From JAVJUV01 sp047314965 (lineage in GTDB: Bacteria; Pseudomonadota; Alphaproteobacteria; Rhodobacterales; Rhodobacteraceae): 64,000 bases of DNA. Both the position numbers and the translations under genes were made by a program. Below the pieces are notes generated by a model, which saw only the letters and a program-made list of their open reading frames with translations, was not told the origin of the DNA and did no database searches. The DNA is taken from NCBI RefSeq assembly GCF_047314965.1, contig NZ_JBLBVK010000056.1, positions 1 to 64,000 of the forward strand, written 5' to 3'. Below are positions 43,502 through 51,972 of this stretch, piece by piece (position 1 is the first letter of the stretch; every line of letters begins with the position of its first letter).

Positions 43502-44295
43502 CCCGCCGCCTCGACTGGGCCGACTACCGTGCGTCCGAATACGCCGACATCGATCCCGAACAAACCATCGCGATACTTCCGACCGCTGCCATCGAACAGC
43601 ACGGCCCCCATCTGCCTGTGGGCGTCGATACGATGATTGCCGAAGGCATGCTGGCGGAATTGCGGCGGCAGTGCCCGGACGATCTCGATATCCGCATCTT
43701 GCCAGTTCAGGCCGTCGGCAAGTCCAACGAACACCTGTTTGCCAAAGGCACGCTGACCTACACCGCCGAAACGGCCCTTCGCGCATGGACCGAGATCGGA
43801 CTGTCGGTCGCCCGCGCAGGCGTGCGGAAGATCGTCATCGTCAACAGTCACGGCGGCAACCTCGATCTCGTATCGATCCTCAGCCGCGAATTGCGCGTGC
43901 GCGCCGGGATGCTGGCCATAAAGTGCCAGTGGGGCGGCTTTGGCGCTCCCGAAGGTCTCTACACGGAGCGAGAGGTAAAATTCGGAATTCACGGAGGCGA
44001 TCGCGAGACTTCGCTGATGCTCCATTTCCGACCCGAAACGGTGGATATGACCAAGGCTCGCGATTTCGTCTCTTCAGCCGAAGCAACACCGATCCCACCC
44101 ATCGGCCCGCTCTCCTACGGTTGGATCGCAACCGATCTCAGCGCTGATGGCACTGTGGGCGAAGCGCATCTGGCGACCGCAACCAAAGGCAAGGTGACCT
44201 GCGAGCACCAGGTCGAGGGTTTCATCGATCTGCTGCGCAAGGTGAAAGCTCAAAAACTGAGCATGTTTAGGCCGGTTTCCGCCGACTATACTTAA
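43498..44295 (+). CDS. Creatininase-family amidohydrolase
   Basis: A 265-aa creatininase-fold metal hydrolase. Metal ligands are present in AAIEQHGPHLPVGVDT (E33, H35, D44), NSHGGN and HGGDRETS. Family members open cyclic amides such as creatinine or act as formamide hydrolases. As the last gene of the cluster it would hydrolyse a ring or amide product of the oxygenase. It has a GTG/ATG-type coupled start within ATGA. Confidence 0.88.
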   Translation: MTRRLDWADYRASEYADIDPEQTIAILPTAAIEQHGPHLPVGVDTMIAEGMLAELRRQCPDDLDIRILPVQAVGKSNEHLFAKGTLTYTAETALRAWTEIGLSVARAGVRKIVIVNSHGGNLDLVSILSRELRVRAGMLAIKCQWGGFGAPEGLYTEREVKFGIHGGDRETSLMLHFRPETVDMTKARDFVSSAEATPIPPIGPLSYGWIATDLSADGTVGEAHLATATKGKVTCEHQVEGFIDLLRKVKAQKLSMFRPVSADYT

Positions 44296-44313
44296 GAACA
44301 ATTCAATCGTTTG

Positions 44314-44343
44314 TTGACTTGGTTTTTATTTGCCAGTGCTATC
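44314..44343 (+). promoter_or_regulatory. Promoter of the 59-aa membrane protein
   Basis: TTGACT (44314-44319) and GCTATC (44338-44343) with 18 bp between. The gene starts 50 bases further. The leader holds an AACGG-AAAAA-CCGTT hairpin. Confidence 0.45.
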
Positions 44344-44392
44344 GAGGGAACGGAAAAACCGTTTTCGGGGCAACGACCCTAAGGAGAGGTAC

Positions 44393-44572
44393 ATGGCAGT
44401 CGGAGCAGTGGCGTTAAGCTTTTCAGCGGCAGTGATCGGATCGGCATTCCTGATCTATTTGAACGGGTTGGGCCTTTGGCAAGGCGTGGCAACCTACTCC
44501 GCCTTCGGGTTGGTTGCTCTCACGGCGATCCTGTCCGTGGCGGCGATCGGCCTTGAGGCCGGCGAAAACTAG
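44393..44572 (+). CDS. 59-aa two-helix membrane protein
   Basis: A small protein beginning MAVGAVALSFSAAVIGSAFL with two hydrophobic helices (about residues 3-21 and 28-52) joined by NGLGLWQGVATY, ending GLEAGEN. AAGGAGAGGT precedes the ATG and a promoter is visible, so it is a real, separately transcribed gene. Family unknown. Confidence 0.7.
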   Translation: MAVGAVALSFSAAVIGSAFLIYLNGLGLWQGVATYSAFGLVALTAILSVAAIGLEAGEN

Positions 44573-44607
44573 GTTGCCCGGACAACCCGGGGCAAAGCGG
44601 ACCGGTC

Positions 44608-45057
44608 TCAGGCGGAATAGTCCGCAACCCGGTCCCGGAATTTCTCGAAAAACTGCGCGGCCAGTTTCTTGGACGTGGACTGCACCAGCCGACTACCCAG
44701 CTGAGCCAGCTTGCCGCCGATATCGGCCTTCGCCTCATACCGCAACAAGGTCTCTTGACCACGGTCTTCCAGAACCACGTCGGCACCTCCTTTTGCAAAT
44801 CCGGCAGCGCCGCCACTTCCCTTTCCCGACAGCGAAAACCTCTCTGGAGCGCCCGCCGGATCCAGCGTGACTTGGCCCGCGAACCGTGCCTTGACGGGAC
44901 CGACCTTCAGCACGACCTTCGCCTCCAGTTCGTTATCCCCGGTTCGCTCCAATTCTTCGCAGCCGGGGATGCAGTCCTTCAGAACATCCGTGTCATTCAG
45001 CGCCGCATAAACGATGTCACGAGGCGCTGGAATAAGGATTTCGTCACTCAGGTCCAT
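44608..45057 (-). CDS. CoxG-like SRPBCC protein
   Basis: A 149-aa START/SRPBCC protein of the CO-dehydrogenase subunit G (CoxG) family: MDLSDEILIPAPRDIVYAALND, LKDCIPGCEELE, GGKLAQLGSRLV. CoxG members bind hydrophobic or quinone-like ligands and deliver them to molybdenum hydroxylases. No CO-dehydrogenase-type genes are adjacent. It follows the acyl-CoA ligase after 63 bp on the same strand. Confidence 0.88.
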   Translation of the reverse strand: MDLSDEILIPAPRDIVYAALNDTDVLKDCIPGCEELERTGDNELEAKVVLKVGPVKARFAGQVTLDPAGAPERFSLSGKGSGGAAGFAKGGADVVLEDRGQETLLRYEAKADIGGKLAQLGSRLVQSTSKKLAAQFFEKFRDRVADYSA

Positions 45058-45120
45058 AGTCGGTCTCCTTTCTGTCAGCTCACCAGAGCCGGACAGCTCT
45101 GCGGATTCATCTGCCGGCGC

Positions 45121-46638
45121 TCAGGCAAGCCCCAGCTTCTCGGCCATACCGATACGCTGCATCTTGCCCGTCGCGCCCTTCGGAATTTCATCCAGTATGA
45201 CGACCTTCCGCGGCACCTTGAAATCCGCCATGCGCTCGGCGGCGAAAGCCCGGATGTCCTGTTCGGAGGCGTTTTCGCCATCCCTTAGGACCACCGCCGC
45301 ACCAACCTCTTCGCCCAGCTTTGCATGGGGAATCGCAAAGGCAACGCACTGGGCGATCGCGGGATGGTCCATCAGAACCTCGTCCACCTCCAGCGGGCTG
45401 ATCTTTTCTCCGCCCCGGTTGATGATCTCCTTGAGACGACCTGTCAGCCTCAGGTACCCTTCGCCGTCGAAGGCACCCTGGTCGCCAGTCCGGAACCACC
45501 GCTGCCCTTCGGCCTCGAAGAAGCTCTTGGCGTTGGCCTCAGGATTGCCCTCGTAGCCCGGGGTGACGTTCGGCCCCGAGATCACGACTTCGCCGGTGCC
45601 GCCGATCAAACGGTCCTCGATCTCGTGCGCGATGCGCACCTTTGGCCCGGCCTCGACACCCACCGAGCCCGGCTTCTGCGCACGAGGCGGCAGCGGGTTG
45701 GAGCACATCTGGTGCGCGGCCTCGGTCATACCATAACCCTCGATGACCGGGGCGCCGAAGGTTTCGGCAAGAGCTTCGAAGACCTGCGGCGGCAGCGACG
45801 CCGACGAAGACCGAAGGAATCTCAGCGGCACATCCGCAATCACCTCGGCATTTCTTCCCGCCCGGCTCAGGATCGCCTGATGCATCGTCGGCACGGCGGT
45901 ATACCACGTCGGCCGCGCCTCGTTCATCCAGCCGAAGAAGCGCAATGCATCGAACCCGGGCGCGCACCAGATCGATGCGCCTGCCGCAAGCGAGGCCGAG
46001 ACCGCCGCGACCAGACCGTGGATATGGAACAAGGGCATGACGTTCAGGCATCTGTCCGAAGACGACAGTTCCAGCGAGCCGCGAATATTCTGAGCCGATG
46101 CCGCAACGTTCGACTGCAGCAGGGGAACGATCTTGGGTCTCGAGGTAGTGCCGGAAGTATGGAGGATAAGCGCCACATCATCGGGCCCCGGCTCGCCCTC
46201 GGCCACCGCCGACGCAGGGCCGCTCAGACGAAACGATCCAGCCGGCGCGCCATCATCGACGGACAAGCGCAGAACCGACAGCCCAAACCGCTCGGCAGCA
46301 GCCAGAGCTGGCCCGTCATAGTCCTCGCCGACAACGATCGCCTTCGCCTTCAGGTCCTCGAGATAGAACGCGAACTCGTCCTCGCGATAGGCAGGGTTCA
46401 ACGGTGCAGTCACCGCCGCCTGCGCGATGGTGACGAAGGCTGCAGCCATCTCCGGTCCGTTCGGCAGAACAATCGCGACCCGATCGGAAGGCCCGATTCC
46501 AAAACTGTTCAGAGCCGCCCGAACATCAGACGCCAGCGCCCGCAGGCCGCCATAGGTCAACCAGTCGCGTCCAGGCGCTCCAAGTGCCGGGGCATCCGCC
46601 GGATGGTCTTTGATCAGTTCGGCAAGTGTTGCTGCCAT
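45121..46638 (-). CDS. Acyl-CoA ligase resembling oxalyl/malonyl-CoA synthetases
   Basis: A 505-aa AMP-forming ligase: P-loop LHTSGTTSRPKIVPL, EGYGMTEAAHQMCSNPLPP, WFRTGD, GRLKEIINRGGEKISPLEV, and the final ATGKMQR lysine. From memory the pattern around HTSGTTSRPK, PLFHIHGLVAA and MTEA.H.M.SNPLP is that of the plant AAE3 (oxalate-CoA ligase) group, next to the malonyl-CoA synthetases, so a short dicarboxylate is a reasonable substrate. A hairpin terminator separates it from iolE upstream, so it and the coxG-like gene likely have their own promoter. Confidence 0.85.
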   Translation of the reverse strand: MAATLAELIKDHPADAPALGAPGRDWLTYGGLRALASDVRAALNSFGIGPSDRVAIVLPNGPEMAAAFVTIAQAAVTAPLNPAYREDEFAFYLEDLKAKAIVVGEDYDGPALAAAERFGLSVLRLSVDDGAPAGSFRLSGPASAVAEGEPGPDDVALILHTSGTTSRPKIVPLLQSNVAASAQNIRGSLELSSSDRCLNVMPLFHIHGLVAAVSASLAAGASIWCAPGFDALRFFGWMNEARPTWYTAVPTMHQAILSRAGRNAEVIADVPLRFLRSSSASLPPQVFEALAETFGAPVIEGYGMTEAAHQMCSNPLPPRAQKPGSVGVEAGPKVRIAHEIEDRLIGGTGEVVISGPNVTPGYEGNPEANAKSFFEAEGQRWFRTGDQGAFDGEGYLRLTGRLKEIINRGGEKISPLEVDEVLMDHPAIAQCVAFAIPHAKLGEEVGAAVVLRDGENASEQDIRAFAAERMADFKVPRKVVILDEIPKGATGKMQRIGMAEKLGLA

Positions 46639-46712
46639 GTCGTCCTCCCTCGTTCCGGAAACGACTTATCCCGCATCCGATGCCAAGGCAAACGTCACGG
46701 CTGGCTCGCAAC

Positions 46713-46740
46713 AAAAACGCCGGGCCCGATGAGCCCGGCG
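46713..46740 (-). terminator. Terminator of iolD-iolE
   Basis: On the minus strand CGCCGGGC and GCCCGGCG (46718-46725 and 46733-46740) form a perfect 8-bp stem with a seven-base loop, followed by TTTTTGTT. It lies 25 bp after the iolE stop. Confidence 0.85.
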
Positions 46741-46765
46741 CCAGAATTTCAGGCGGTTACGACCG

Positions 46766-47665
46766 TCAGGCCACCACCTCGTAGCCCGCCTTCGTCATGA
46801 CCCGCATCAGTTCGGCATGACCGATCTCGGCCATTTTCACCGGCGGCGCCTTGACCGGATCCTGCTCGGCTTCGACCACGAACCAGCCCTCGTAACCGTA
46901 ATCGGCAAGCCGCTGGACGATTGCCTCGAAATCCAGCGATCCATCGCCCGGTACCGTGAAAGCACCCTTGATCACGGCATCAAGGAAACTCTCCTTCGAC
47001 CAATCCAGCCCGTCCACCACGGATTGCCGGATGTCCTTGGTGTGCACATGGGTGATCCGGGCGTGATACTTGTCGATCGCCGCCAAGGGATCGCCCCCGG
47101 CAAACGCAAGGTGACCCGCATCCAGAAGCAGGGGAATCCCCTCCCCCGAGGCCGCCATGAAGGCATCCAGCTCATGCTCGAACTGCACGACCGCAGCCAT
47201 ATGGTGATGATAGGCAAGCGGCATACCCTGCTCGGCGCACCACTCACCGAACTCCGTCAGACGGCGGCCATAAGCCTTCATTTCTTCGTCGCCGAGAACG
47301 GCCTTTCGGTCCAGGGGTGTATTGCGCTGCCCCTGGATAGACCGGCCGACTTCGCCATAAACGATGCAAGGCGCGTCGACGGCCTTGAAAAGCTCGATCA
47401 TGGGCTGGATGCGGTCCTTGTTGACCGACAATTCCTCGTCCACCAGCGTTCCCGAGAACCAGCCTCCGCACAACGTGACGTCGGCCGCGCGCAGGATGGG
47501 CAGCATCTCGTCGGGGTCGGTCGGAAAACGCTGCCCCAACTCCATACCGGTGAACCCGGCTGCCCGGGATTGCCGCAGGCATTCTTCCAGGCTCACATCG
47601 TCCGACAATTCGGGAAGATCGTCGTTCCACCAGGCGATGGGCGACATACCAAGTTTGGCTTTCAT
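46766..47665 (-). CDS. iolE: Myo-inosose-2 dehydratase
   Basis: A 299-aa TIM-barrel metalloenzyme of the xylose-isomerase-like family that dehydrates 2-keto-myo-inositol. IolE landmarks are AKLGMSPIAWWNDDLPELSD, GFTGMELGQRFP, AYHHHMAAVVQ, LLLDAGHLAFAGGDP and HTKDIRQ (metal-binding Glu, His and Asp positions). It lies five bases downstream of iolD and shares its transcript, ending at a terminator. Confidence 0.93.
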   Translation of the reverse strand: MKAKLGMSPIAWWNDDLPELSDDVSLEECLRQSRAAGFTGMELGQRFPTDPDEMLPILRAADVTLCGGWFSGTLVDEELSVNKDRIQPMIELFKAVDAPCIVYGEVGRSIQGQRNTPLDRKAVLGDEEMKAYGRRLTEFGEWCAEQGMPLAYHHHMAAVVQFEHELDAFMAASGEGIPLLLDAGHLAFAGGDPLAAIDKYHARITHVHTKDIRQSVVDGLDWSKESFLDAVIKGAFTVPGDGSLDFEAIVQRLADYGYEGWFVVEAEQDPVKAPPVKMAEIGHAELMRVMTKAGYEVVA

Positions 47666-47670
47666 TTGCG

Positions 47671-49530
47671 TTACACTCCGACGCGCTGTTTCTTGCGGAT
47701 ATCTTCCTGATGGGCGCGGGCCTCGTTCACCGTCTTGCGGTCAGAAACCTCCGGCACGCCCACATCCCAGTCGGCATCTCCGGGAACCCAGCTATAGGCA
47801 TCCGTGACGATGGACAAGACGGTCGTGCGGTCGGTTGTCTTGGCCCATTCCAGCGCGGCTTCCAGATCGGCCAGGCTTTCGCAATGCCGCGCTTCGGCGC
47901 CCATCGCGCGGGCATGTCCGGCGAAATCGACATGCAGCGGTTCGCCCCCGCCCTTGACCCGGCAATCCTTCAGCAGGTTGTTGAACCCCGGAGTGCCCTT
48001 GAACTGCTGCAGCCTGTTGATAACGGCAAAGCCGCCATTGTCGCAGATGACCACGATCATCTTGTGACCAGTCAGAACAGTCGAATAGATGTCCGAGTTC
48101 ATCATCAGATACGAGCCGTCTCCGACCATGACAAATACCTCGCGTTCGCCCTTCCCGGCCATCGCGTTGCCCCAGCCACCGGCCACCTCGTAGCCCATGC
48201 ACGAGAAACCGAACTCCAGATCGAAGGTATTCGGGTTCTTCACCCGCCAGCCCTTAGCAACTTCACCGGGCAGGCCACCTGCGGCGGTCAGCATGTGGTC
48301 ATTCTCGCCCGCGGCCTCGTTCACCTTCGCAACGACCTGGGCATAGGTAGGCACCGGTGCGTTGGTGGGCGCCTGGTGCTCGTCCAGCAGCCGGTTCCAA
48401 TCCGCGAACAGAGCTTTCGCGTGCTCCATATGCGACGCCGGAAGCGACCAATCGCCAAGCGCACCGTCCAGTTCGTTCACGCCCTCCAAGGCGTCTCCAA
48501 CGACGGCAACGGCCCGGTGCTTGGTTGCATCCCAGCGTGCCGCGTTGATGGAGATGAACCTCGCGTCCTTGGCAAATGCAGTCCACGAGCCGGTCGTGAA
48601 GTCCTGAAGCCGGGTTCCTATAGCAACGACGACATCCGCTTTTTCTGCCAGTTCATTGGCGCTGGTGGAACCGATGATACCGATCGGACCGGCATGGACA
48701 GGGTGATCGTGGGTCAGCGACCCTTTGCCGGCAATCGTCTCGACAACCGGAATCCCGCGCTTTGCAGCGAAGGCAGCAACGGCCGCTTCAGCACCCGAAT
48801 ACCGCACCCCGCCCCCGGCGATGATCACCGGTGCCTTGGCCGTCTTCAGAACCGCGGCGGCCTCCTCGACGGCAGTCCGGTCGGGCCGGGGACGCGGAAT
48901 ACGCCACACCTTCGGCTCGAAGAACGCGTCTGGATAGTCGAACGCCAGTTCCTGCGTGTCCTGCGGCAGCGCGATGAAGGCCGGGCCGCAATCGGCAGGG
49001 TCCAGCATCGCGGCAATCGCCTGCGGAAAACTCGCCATCAACTGGGCCGGGTGGGTGATGCGATCCCAGTACCGGGACACGGCCTTGAACGAATCGTTCA
49101 CCGTGATCGTCGGATTTCCGAAATGCTCCACCTGCTGCAGCACAGGATCGGGCAAACGGTTTGTAAACGTATCGCCCGCCAGAAGCAGAACGGGCAGACG
49201 GTTCGCATGGGCAAGCCCCGCTGCCGTCACCATGTTCAGTGCCCCCGGTCCGATCGACGACGTGGCCACCATAAGCTGCCGCCGCCTCATCGCTTTCGCG
49301 TAACCGATCGCGGCAAGCGCCATGGATTGCTCGTTCTGGCCCCGCCACGTCGGCAGTTGATCCTGAACCGCCTCCAGCGCCTCGGACAGACACGTCACGT
49401 TGCCATGTCCGAAAATGCCGAAGACGCCGGCAAAAAGTGGTACGCGCTCACCGTCGATCTCGGTGAACTGGTTGCAGAGGTACCGCACCACGGCTTGAGC
49501 CATGGTCAGGCGTTGAGTTCCCTGAGCCAT
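47671..49530 (-). CDS. iolD: 3D-(3,5/4)-trihydroxycyclohexane-1,2-dione hydrolase
   Basis: A 619-aa thiamine-diphosphate enzyme that opens the inositol-derived dione ring to 5-deoxyglucuronate. The N-terminal domain has GIFGHGNV and the TPP-activating Glu region LPTWRGQNEQSMA; the C-terminal domain has the GDGSYLMMNSDIYS...CDNGG diphosphate/Mg motif. ATG 49530 has GGGAGG seven bases upstream; the frame extends nine codons more. It is the first gene of the leftward unit, divergent from the aldehyde dehydrogenase operon. Confidence 0.94.
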   Translation of the reverse strand: MAQGTQRLTMAQAVVRYLCNQFTEIDGERVPLFAGVFGIFGHGNVTCLSEALEAVQDQLPTWRGQNEQSMALAAIGYAKAMRRRQLMVATSSIGPGALNMVTAAGLAHANRLPVLLLAGDTFTNRLPDPVLQQVEHFGNPTITVNDSFKAVSRYWDRITHPAQLMASFPQAIAAMLDPADCGPAFIALPQDTQELAFDYPDAFFEPKVWRIPRPRPDRTAVEEAAAVLKTAKAPVIIAGGGVRYSGAEAAVAAFAAKRGIPVVETIAGKGSLTHDHPVHAGPIGIIGSTSANELAEKADVVVAIGTRLQDFTTGSWTAFAKDARFISINAARWDATKHRAVAVVGDALEGVNELDGALGDWSLPASHMEHAKALFADWNRLLDEHQAPTNAPVPTYAQVVAKVNEAAGENDHMLTAAGGLPGEVAKGWRVKNPNTFDLEFGFSCMGYEVAGGWGNAMAGKGEREVFVMVGDGSYLMMNSDIYSTVLTGHKMIVVICDNGGFAVINRLQQFKGTPGFNNLLKDCRVKGGGEPLHVDFAGHARAMGAEARHCESLADLEAALEWAKTTDRTTVLSIVTDAYSWVPGDADWDVGVPEVSDRKTVNEARAHQEDIRKKQRVGV

Positions 49531-49563
49531 CGTGAATCCTCCCTTTTGTACTGACATTGTTTA

Positions 49564-49597
49564 TTGACACGCAGCCCGTCTTGCAACGATTATTGCG
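49564..49597 (+). promoter_or_regulatory. Divergent control region of the cyclitol locus
   Basis: A rightward promoter fits as TTGACA (49564-49569), 18 bp, GATTAT (49588-49593). Over the -10 lies an inverted repeat, GCAA-CGATTA-TTGC (49583-49596), ending in ATTGCG. The same ATTGCG word forms the arms of the palindrome before the SDR gene (56834-56860). The adjacent RpiR protein is the natural candidate to bind both. The 187-bp gap holds no gene. Confidence 0.4.
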
Positions 49598-49717
49598 GCC
49601 GGGAGGAAACTGCACCAAACAATTCGCGCCCTTTGCAGCGCAGTCGCCTGGCGGGAAGTCCGGGCAAAGCCGCAACGGCAAGCGCGATGGGCCGGAATTC
49701 ACGCGGCGGAAAAACGC

Positions 49718-51154
49718 ATGTACGAAGACTACGGACTATTTATCGACGGGAAATGGCGCCCGGCCACTGATGGCGCGACGACCGATGTCCTCAGCCCTGT
49801 GACGGAGCAGGCGATAGGAAAAGCGCCCAGCGCTAGCGCTGCCGATACGCAAGCCGCGCTCGATGCCGCCGAGCGGGGGCTCGCCACATGGCGCAAACTC
49901 CCCGCCTTTGACCGAGCCGACGCGCTCCACCGCATCGCCGACGCGATGCTGGCCTCTGCCGAAAGGGCCGCCCGCATCATCTCGACCGAGACTGGTCGTC
50001 CGCTGGCGCAGTCCCAGCGTGAATGGGTACTGTCGACAGACCAGTTCCGCTGGCATGCGGAAGAGGCACGCCGAATCTATGGCCGGATCGTCGAAAGCCG
50101 CGCGCCCGGCGGACGGTTCGAGGTCCATCACCAGCCCATGGGGGTGGTCGCCGCGTTCACCGCATGGAACTTCCCTGCAGCGCTTCCCTCACGCAAGATC
50201 GCTCCGGCCCTGGCGGCAGGATGCTCGATCATCGTCCGACCCTCCAGCCAGACACCCGGCAGCGCGATGATCCTGTTCGAATGCCTCAGGGCGGGCAACC
50301 TGCCCGACGGAACGGTCGGCCTTCTGATCGGCTCGACCGCGAACACATATGGCCCGCTGATGGCCTCCAAGGCGGTCCGCAAGGTCTCGCTTACCGGCTC
50401 GACCCGGGTCGGTCAGCAGATGATCCGCGATGCGGCCGACACGATGAAGAAGGTCTCGATGGAGCTGGGCGGCAACGCGCCCTGCATCATCCATGACGAT
50501 GCCGATCTCGACAAAGCACTCGACATACTTGTCCCGACCAAATTCGCCAACTGCGGGCAGGTCTGCGTCACCCCAGATCGCTTCTTTGTCCACGAAAGCC
50601 GCCATGACGATTTCGTCGAAGGCTTCGTCAGTCGCGCCAGAAAAATCGTCCTCGGTAACGGCCTCGACGAGGGCGTGACAATGGGCCCTCTCATCAACGC
50701 CCGGCGCCTGCAGGAGGTGGAGAGTGTCGTCGCCGAAGCAGTCCGCGACGGCGCGACATTGGCGACAGGCGGCAAGCGCGCGAGCGGCTTCAACGCAGGG
50801 CATTTCTATGAGCCAACCGTCATGACCTCGGTCACCGATGGCATGCGTGTCATGGCGGACGAGAACTTCGGACCCGTGGCCGCCATTACAACTTTCCGGT
50901 CAGACGACGAGGTGATCGAGCGCGCAAACGCCACCGACATGGGGCTGGCCGCCTATGCCTTCACCACGTCCCAGGCGCGTGCGCGTCAGGCTGTATCCGA
51001 ACTGAAATCGGGGATGGTCGGTATTAACTCCGTCGCACTCGCGGCCGCCGAAGCGCCATTTGGAGGAACCGGTTTCTCGGGAATGGGACGCGAAGGCGGC
51101 ATTGAAGCCATTCGCGATTACCTTGATACGAAGATGGCCCAGGTCGCCGTCTGA
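49718..51154 (+). CDS. NAD(P)-dependent aldehyde dehydrogenase (succinate-semialdehyde-dehydrogenase-like)
   Basis: A 478-aa ALDH. Catalytic Cys lies in ANCGQVCVTPDRF, the Glu in SMELGGNAP, the NAD(P)-fold in SLTGSTRVGQ and the oxyanion Asn in TAWNFP. It is of the GabD-like, CoA-independent type rather than IolA/MmsA. As the first gene of the rightward operon it could oxidise an open-chain uronate aldehyde or malonate semialdehyde (inference). The ribosome-binding site is weak (GGAAAA). Confidence 0.92.
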   Translation: MYEDYGLFIDGKWRPATDGATTDVLSPVTEQAIGKAPSASAADTQAALDAAERGLATWRKLPAFDRADALHRIADAMLASAERAARIISTETGRPLAQSQREWVLSTDQFRWHAEEARRIYGRIVESRAPGGRFEVHHQPMGVVAAFTAWNFPAALPSRKIAPALAAGCSIIVRPSSQTPGSAMILFECLRAGNLPDGTVGLLIGSTANTYGPLMASKAVRKVSLTGSTRVGQQMIRDAADTMKKVSMELGGNAPCIIHDDADLDKALDILVPTKFANCGQVCVTPDRFFVHESRHDDFVEGFVSRARKIVLGNGLDEGVTMGPLINARRLQEVESVVAEAVRDGATLATGGKRASGFNAGHFYEPTVMTSVTDGMRVMADENFGPVAAITTFRSDDEVIERANATDMGLAAYAFTTSQARARQAVSELKSGMVGINSVALAAAEAPFGGTGFSGMGREGGIEAIRDYLDTKMAQVAV

Positions 51155-51165
51155 AAGGAACAAAA

Positions 51166-51972
51166 ATGCCAAATGCCCTGAGAGAGAAATGGAATGCCGG
51201 AACACCGACGATCAACGGCTGGTGCTCCATCGGCAGCTCTTTCGCCGCCGAGATCATGGCTTCGCAAGGCTTCGACTCCGTCACGGTCGATGTTCAGCAC
51301 GGCGCGCTGGACTACGGCGCAGCCTTGCCGATGATCCAGGCCATCGGCGGCAGGCGTATGCTCCCGATGGCGCGAGTGCCGTGGCGCGAACCCGGGATCA
51401 TCATGAAAATGCTGGATGCCGGCGCGATGGGGATCATCTGCCCGATGATCAACACCCGCGCCGAAGCCCAGGAATTCGTCAGCTACATGCGCTATCCCCC
51501 GCTCGGTCAGCGCAGCTTCGGCCCGACTCGCGCCGCGTTCGGACACCCGGGATATAACGTGAAGGACGCCAACCAGGACGTCCTCGCCCTTGCCATGATC
51601 GAAACCGCCTCCGGCGTGGCGAATCTCGACGAGATCGCCGCTACTCCAGGCCTCGACGGCCTCTACGTGGGACCGGCAGATCTGACGCTTGGCGTGACCA
51701 ATGGACGGCTCGCTCCGGGCTTCGATCGGACCGAAGACGAAATGGTCGAGGTGATCAAGCGGATCGCGGCCGCCGCAAAGGCTAACGGCATAGGCGCGGT
51801 ACTGCACTGCGGCTCACCCGAATATGCCGCGAAAGCGATCGGCTGGGGCTACAATATGGTGACAGTCTCGGGCGATGTCCGGCTGTTGGCAACCGCCGCC
51901 GCCGACACGGTCAGCCGATTCCGCCAACTCACGGGCACGGACGGCGCAACGGGAGAGAAAGGCGCGTACTGA
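51166..51972 (+). CDS. HpcH/HpaI-type 2-keto-acid aldolase
   Basis: A 268-aa class II pyruvate aldolase with FDSVTVDVQHGALDY, MARVPWREPGIIMKMLDAGAMGIICPMI and ETASGVANLDEIAATPGLDGLYVGPADL, which include the metal ligands (Glu and Asp) and catalytic Arg/His. Members cleave or form 2-keto-3-deoxy acids and often accept hydroxypyruvate. AAAGGAAC precedes the ATG, 11 bp after the ALDH gene. The next gene overlaps by one base. Confidence 0.92.
   Translation: MPNALREKWNAGTPTINGWCSIGSSFAAEIMASQGFDSVTVDVQHGALDYGAALPMIQAIGGRRMLPMARVPWREPGIIMKMLDAGAMGIICPMINTRAEAQEFVSYMRYPPLGQRSFGPTRAAFGHPGYNVKDANQDVLALAMIETASGVANLDEIAATPGLDGLYVGPADLTLGVTNGRLAPGFDRTEDEMVEVIKRIAAAAKANGIGAVLHCGSPEYAAKAIGWGYNMVTVSGDVRLLATAAADTVSRFRQLTGTDGATGEKGAY

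Noticed and set aside
45121..46638. Oxalate degradation operon (oxalyl-CoA ligase with frc/oxc)
   Set aside because: The ligase resembles oxalate-CoA ligases, but no formyl-CoA transferase is present. The TPP enzyme nearby has IolD rather than oxalyl-CoA decarboxylase features.
47710..49554. 614-codon plus-strand frame
   Set aside because: It lies exactly opposite iolD, and its composition (Arg/His/Gly-rich) is typical of an antisense shadow.
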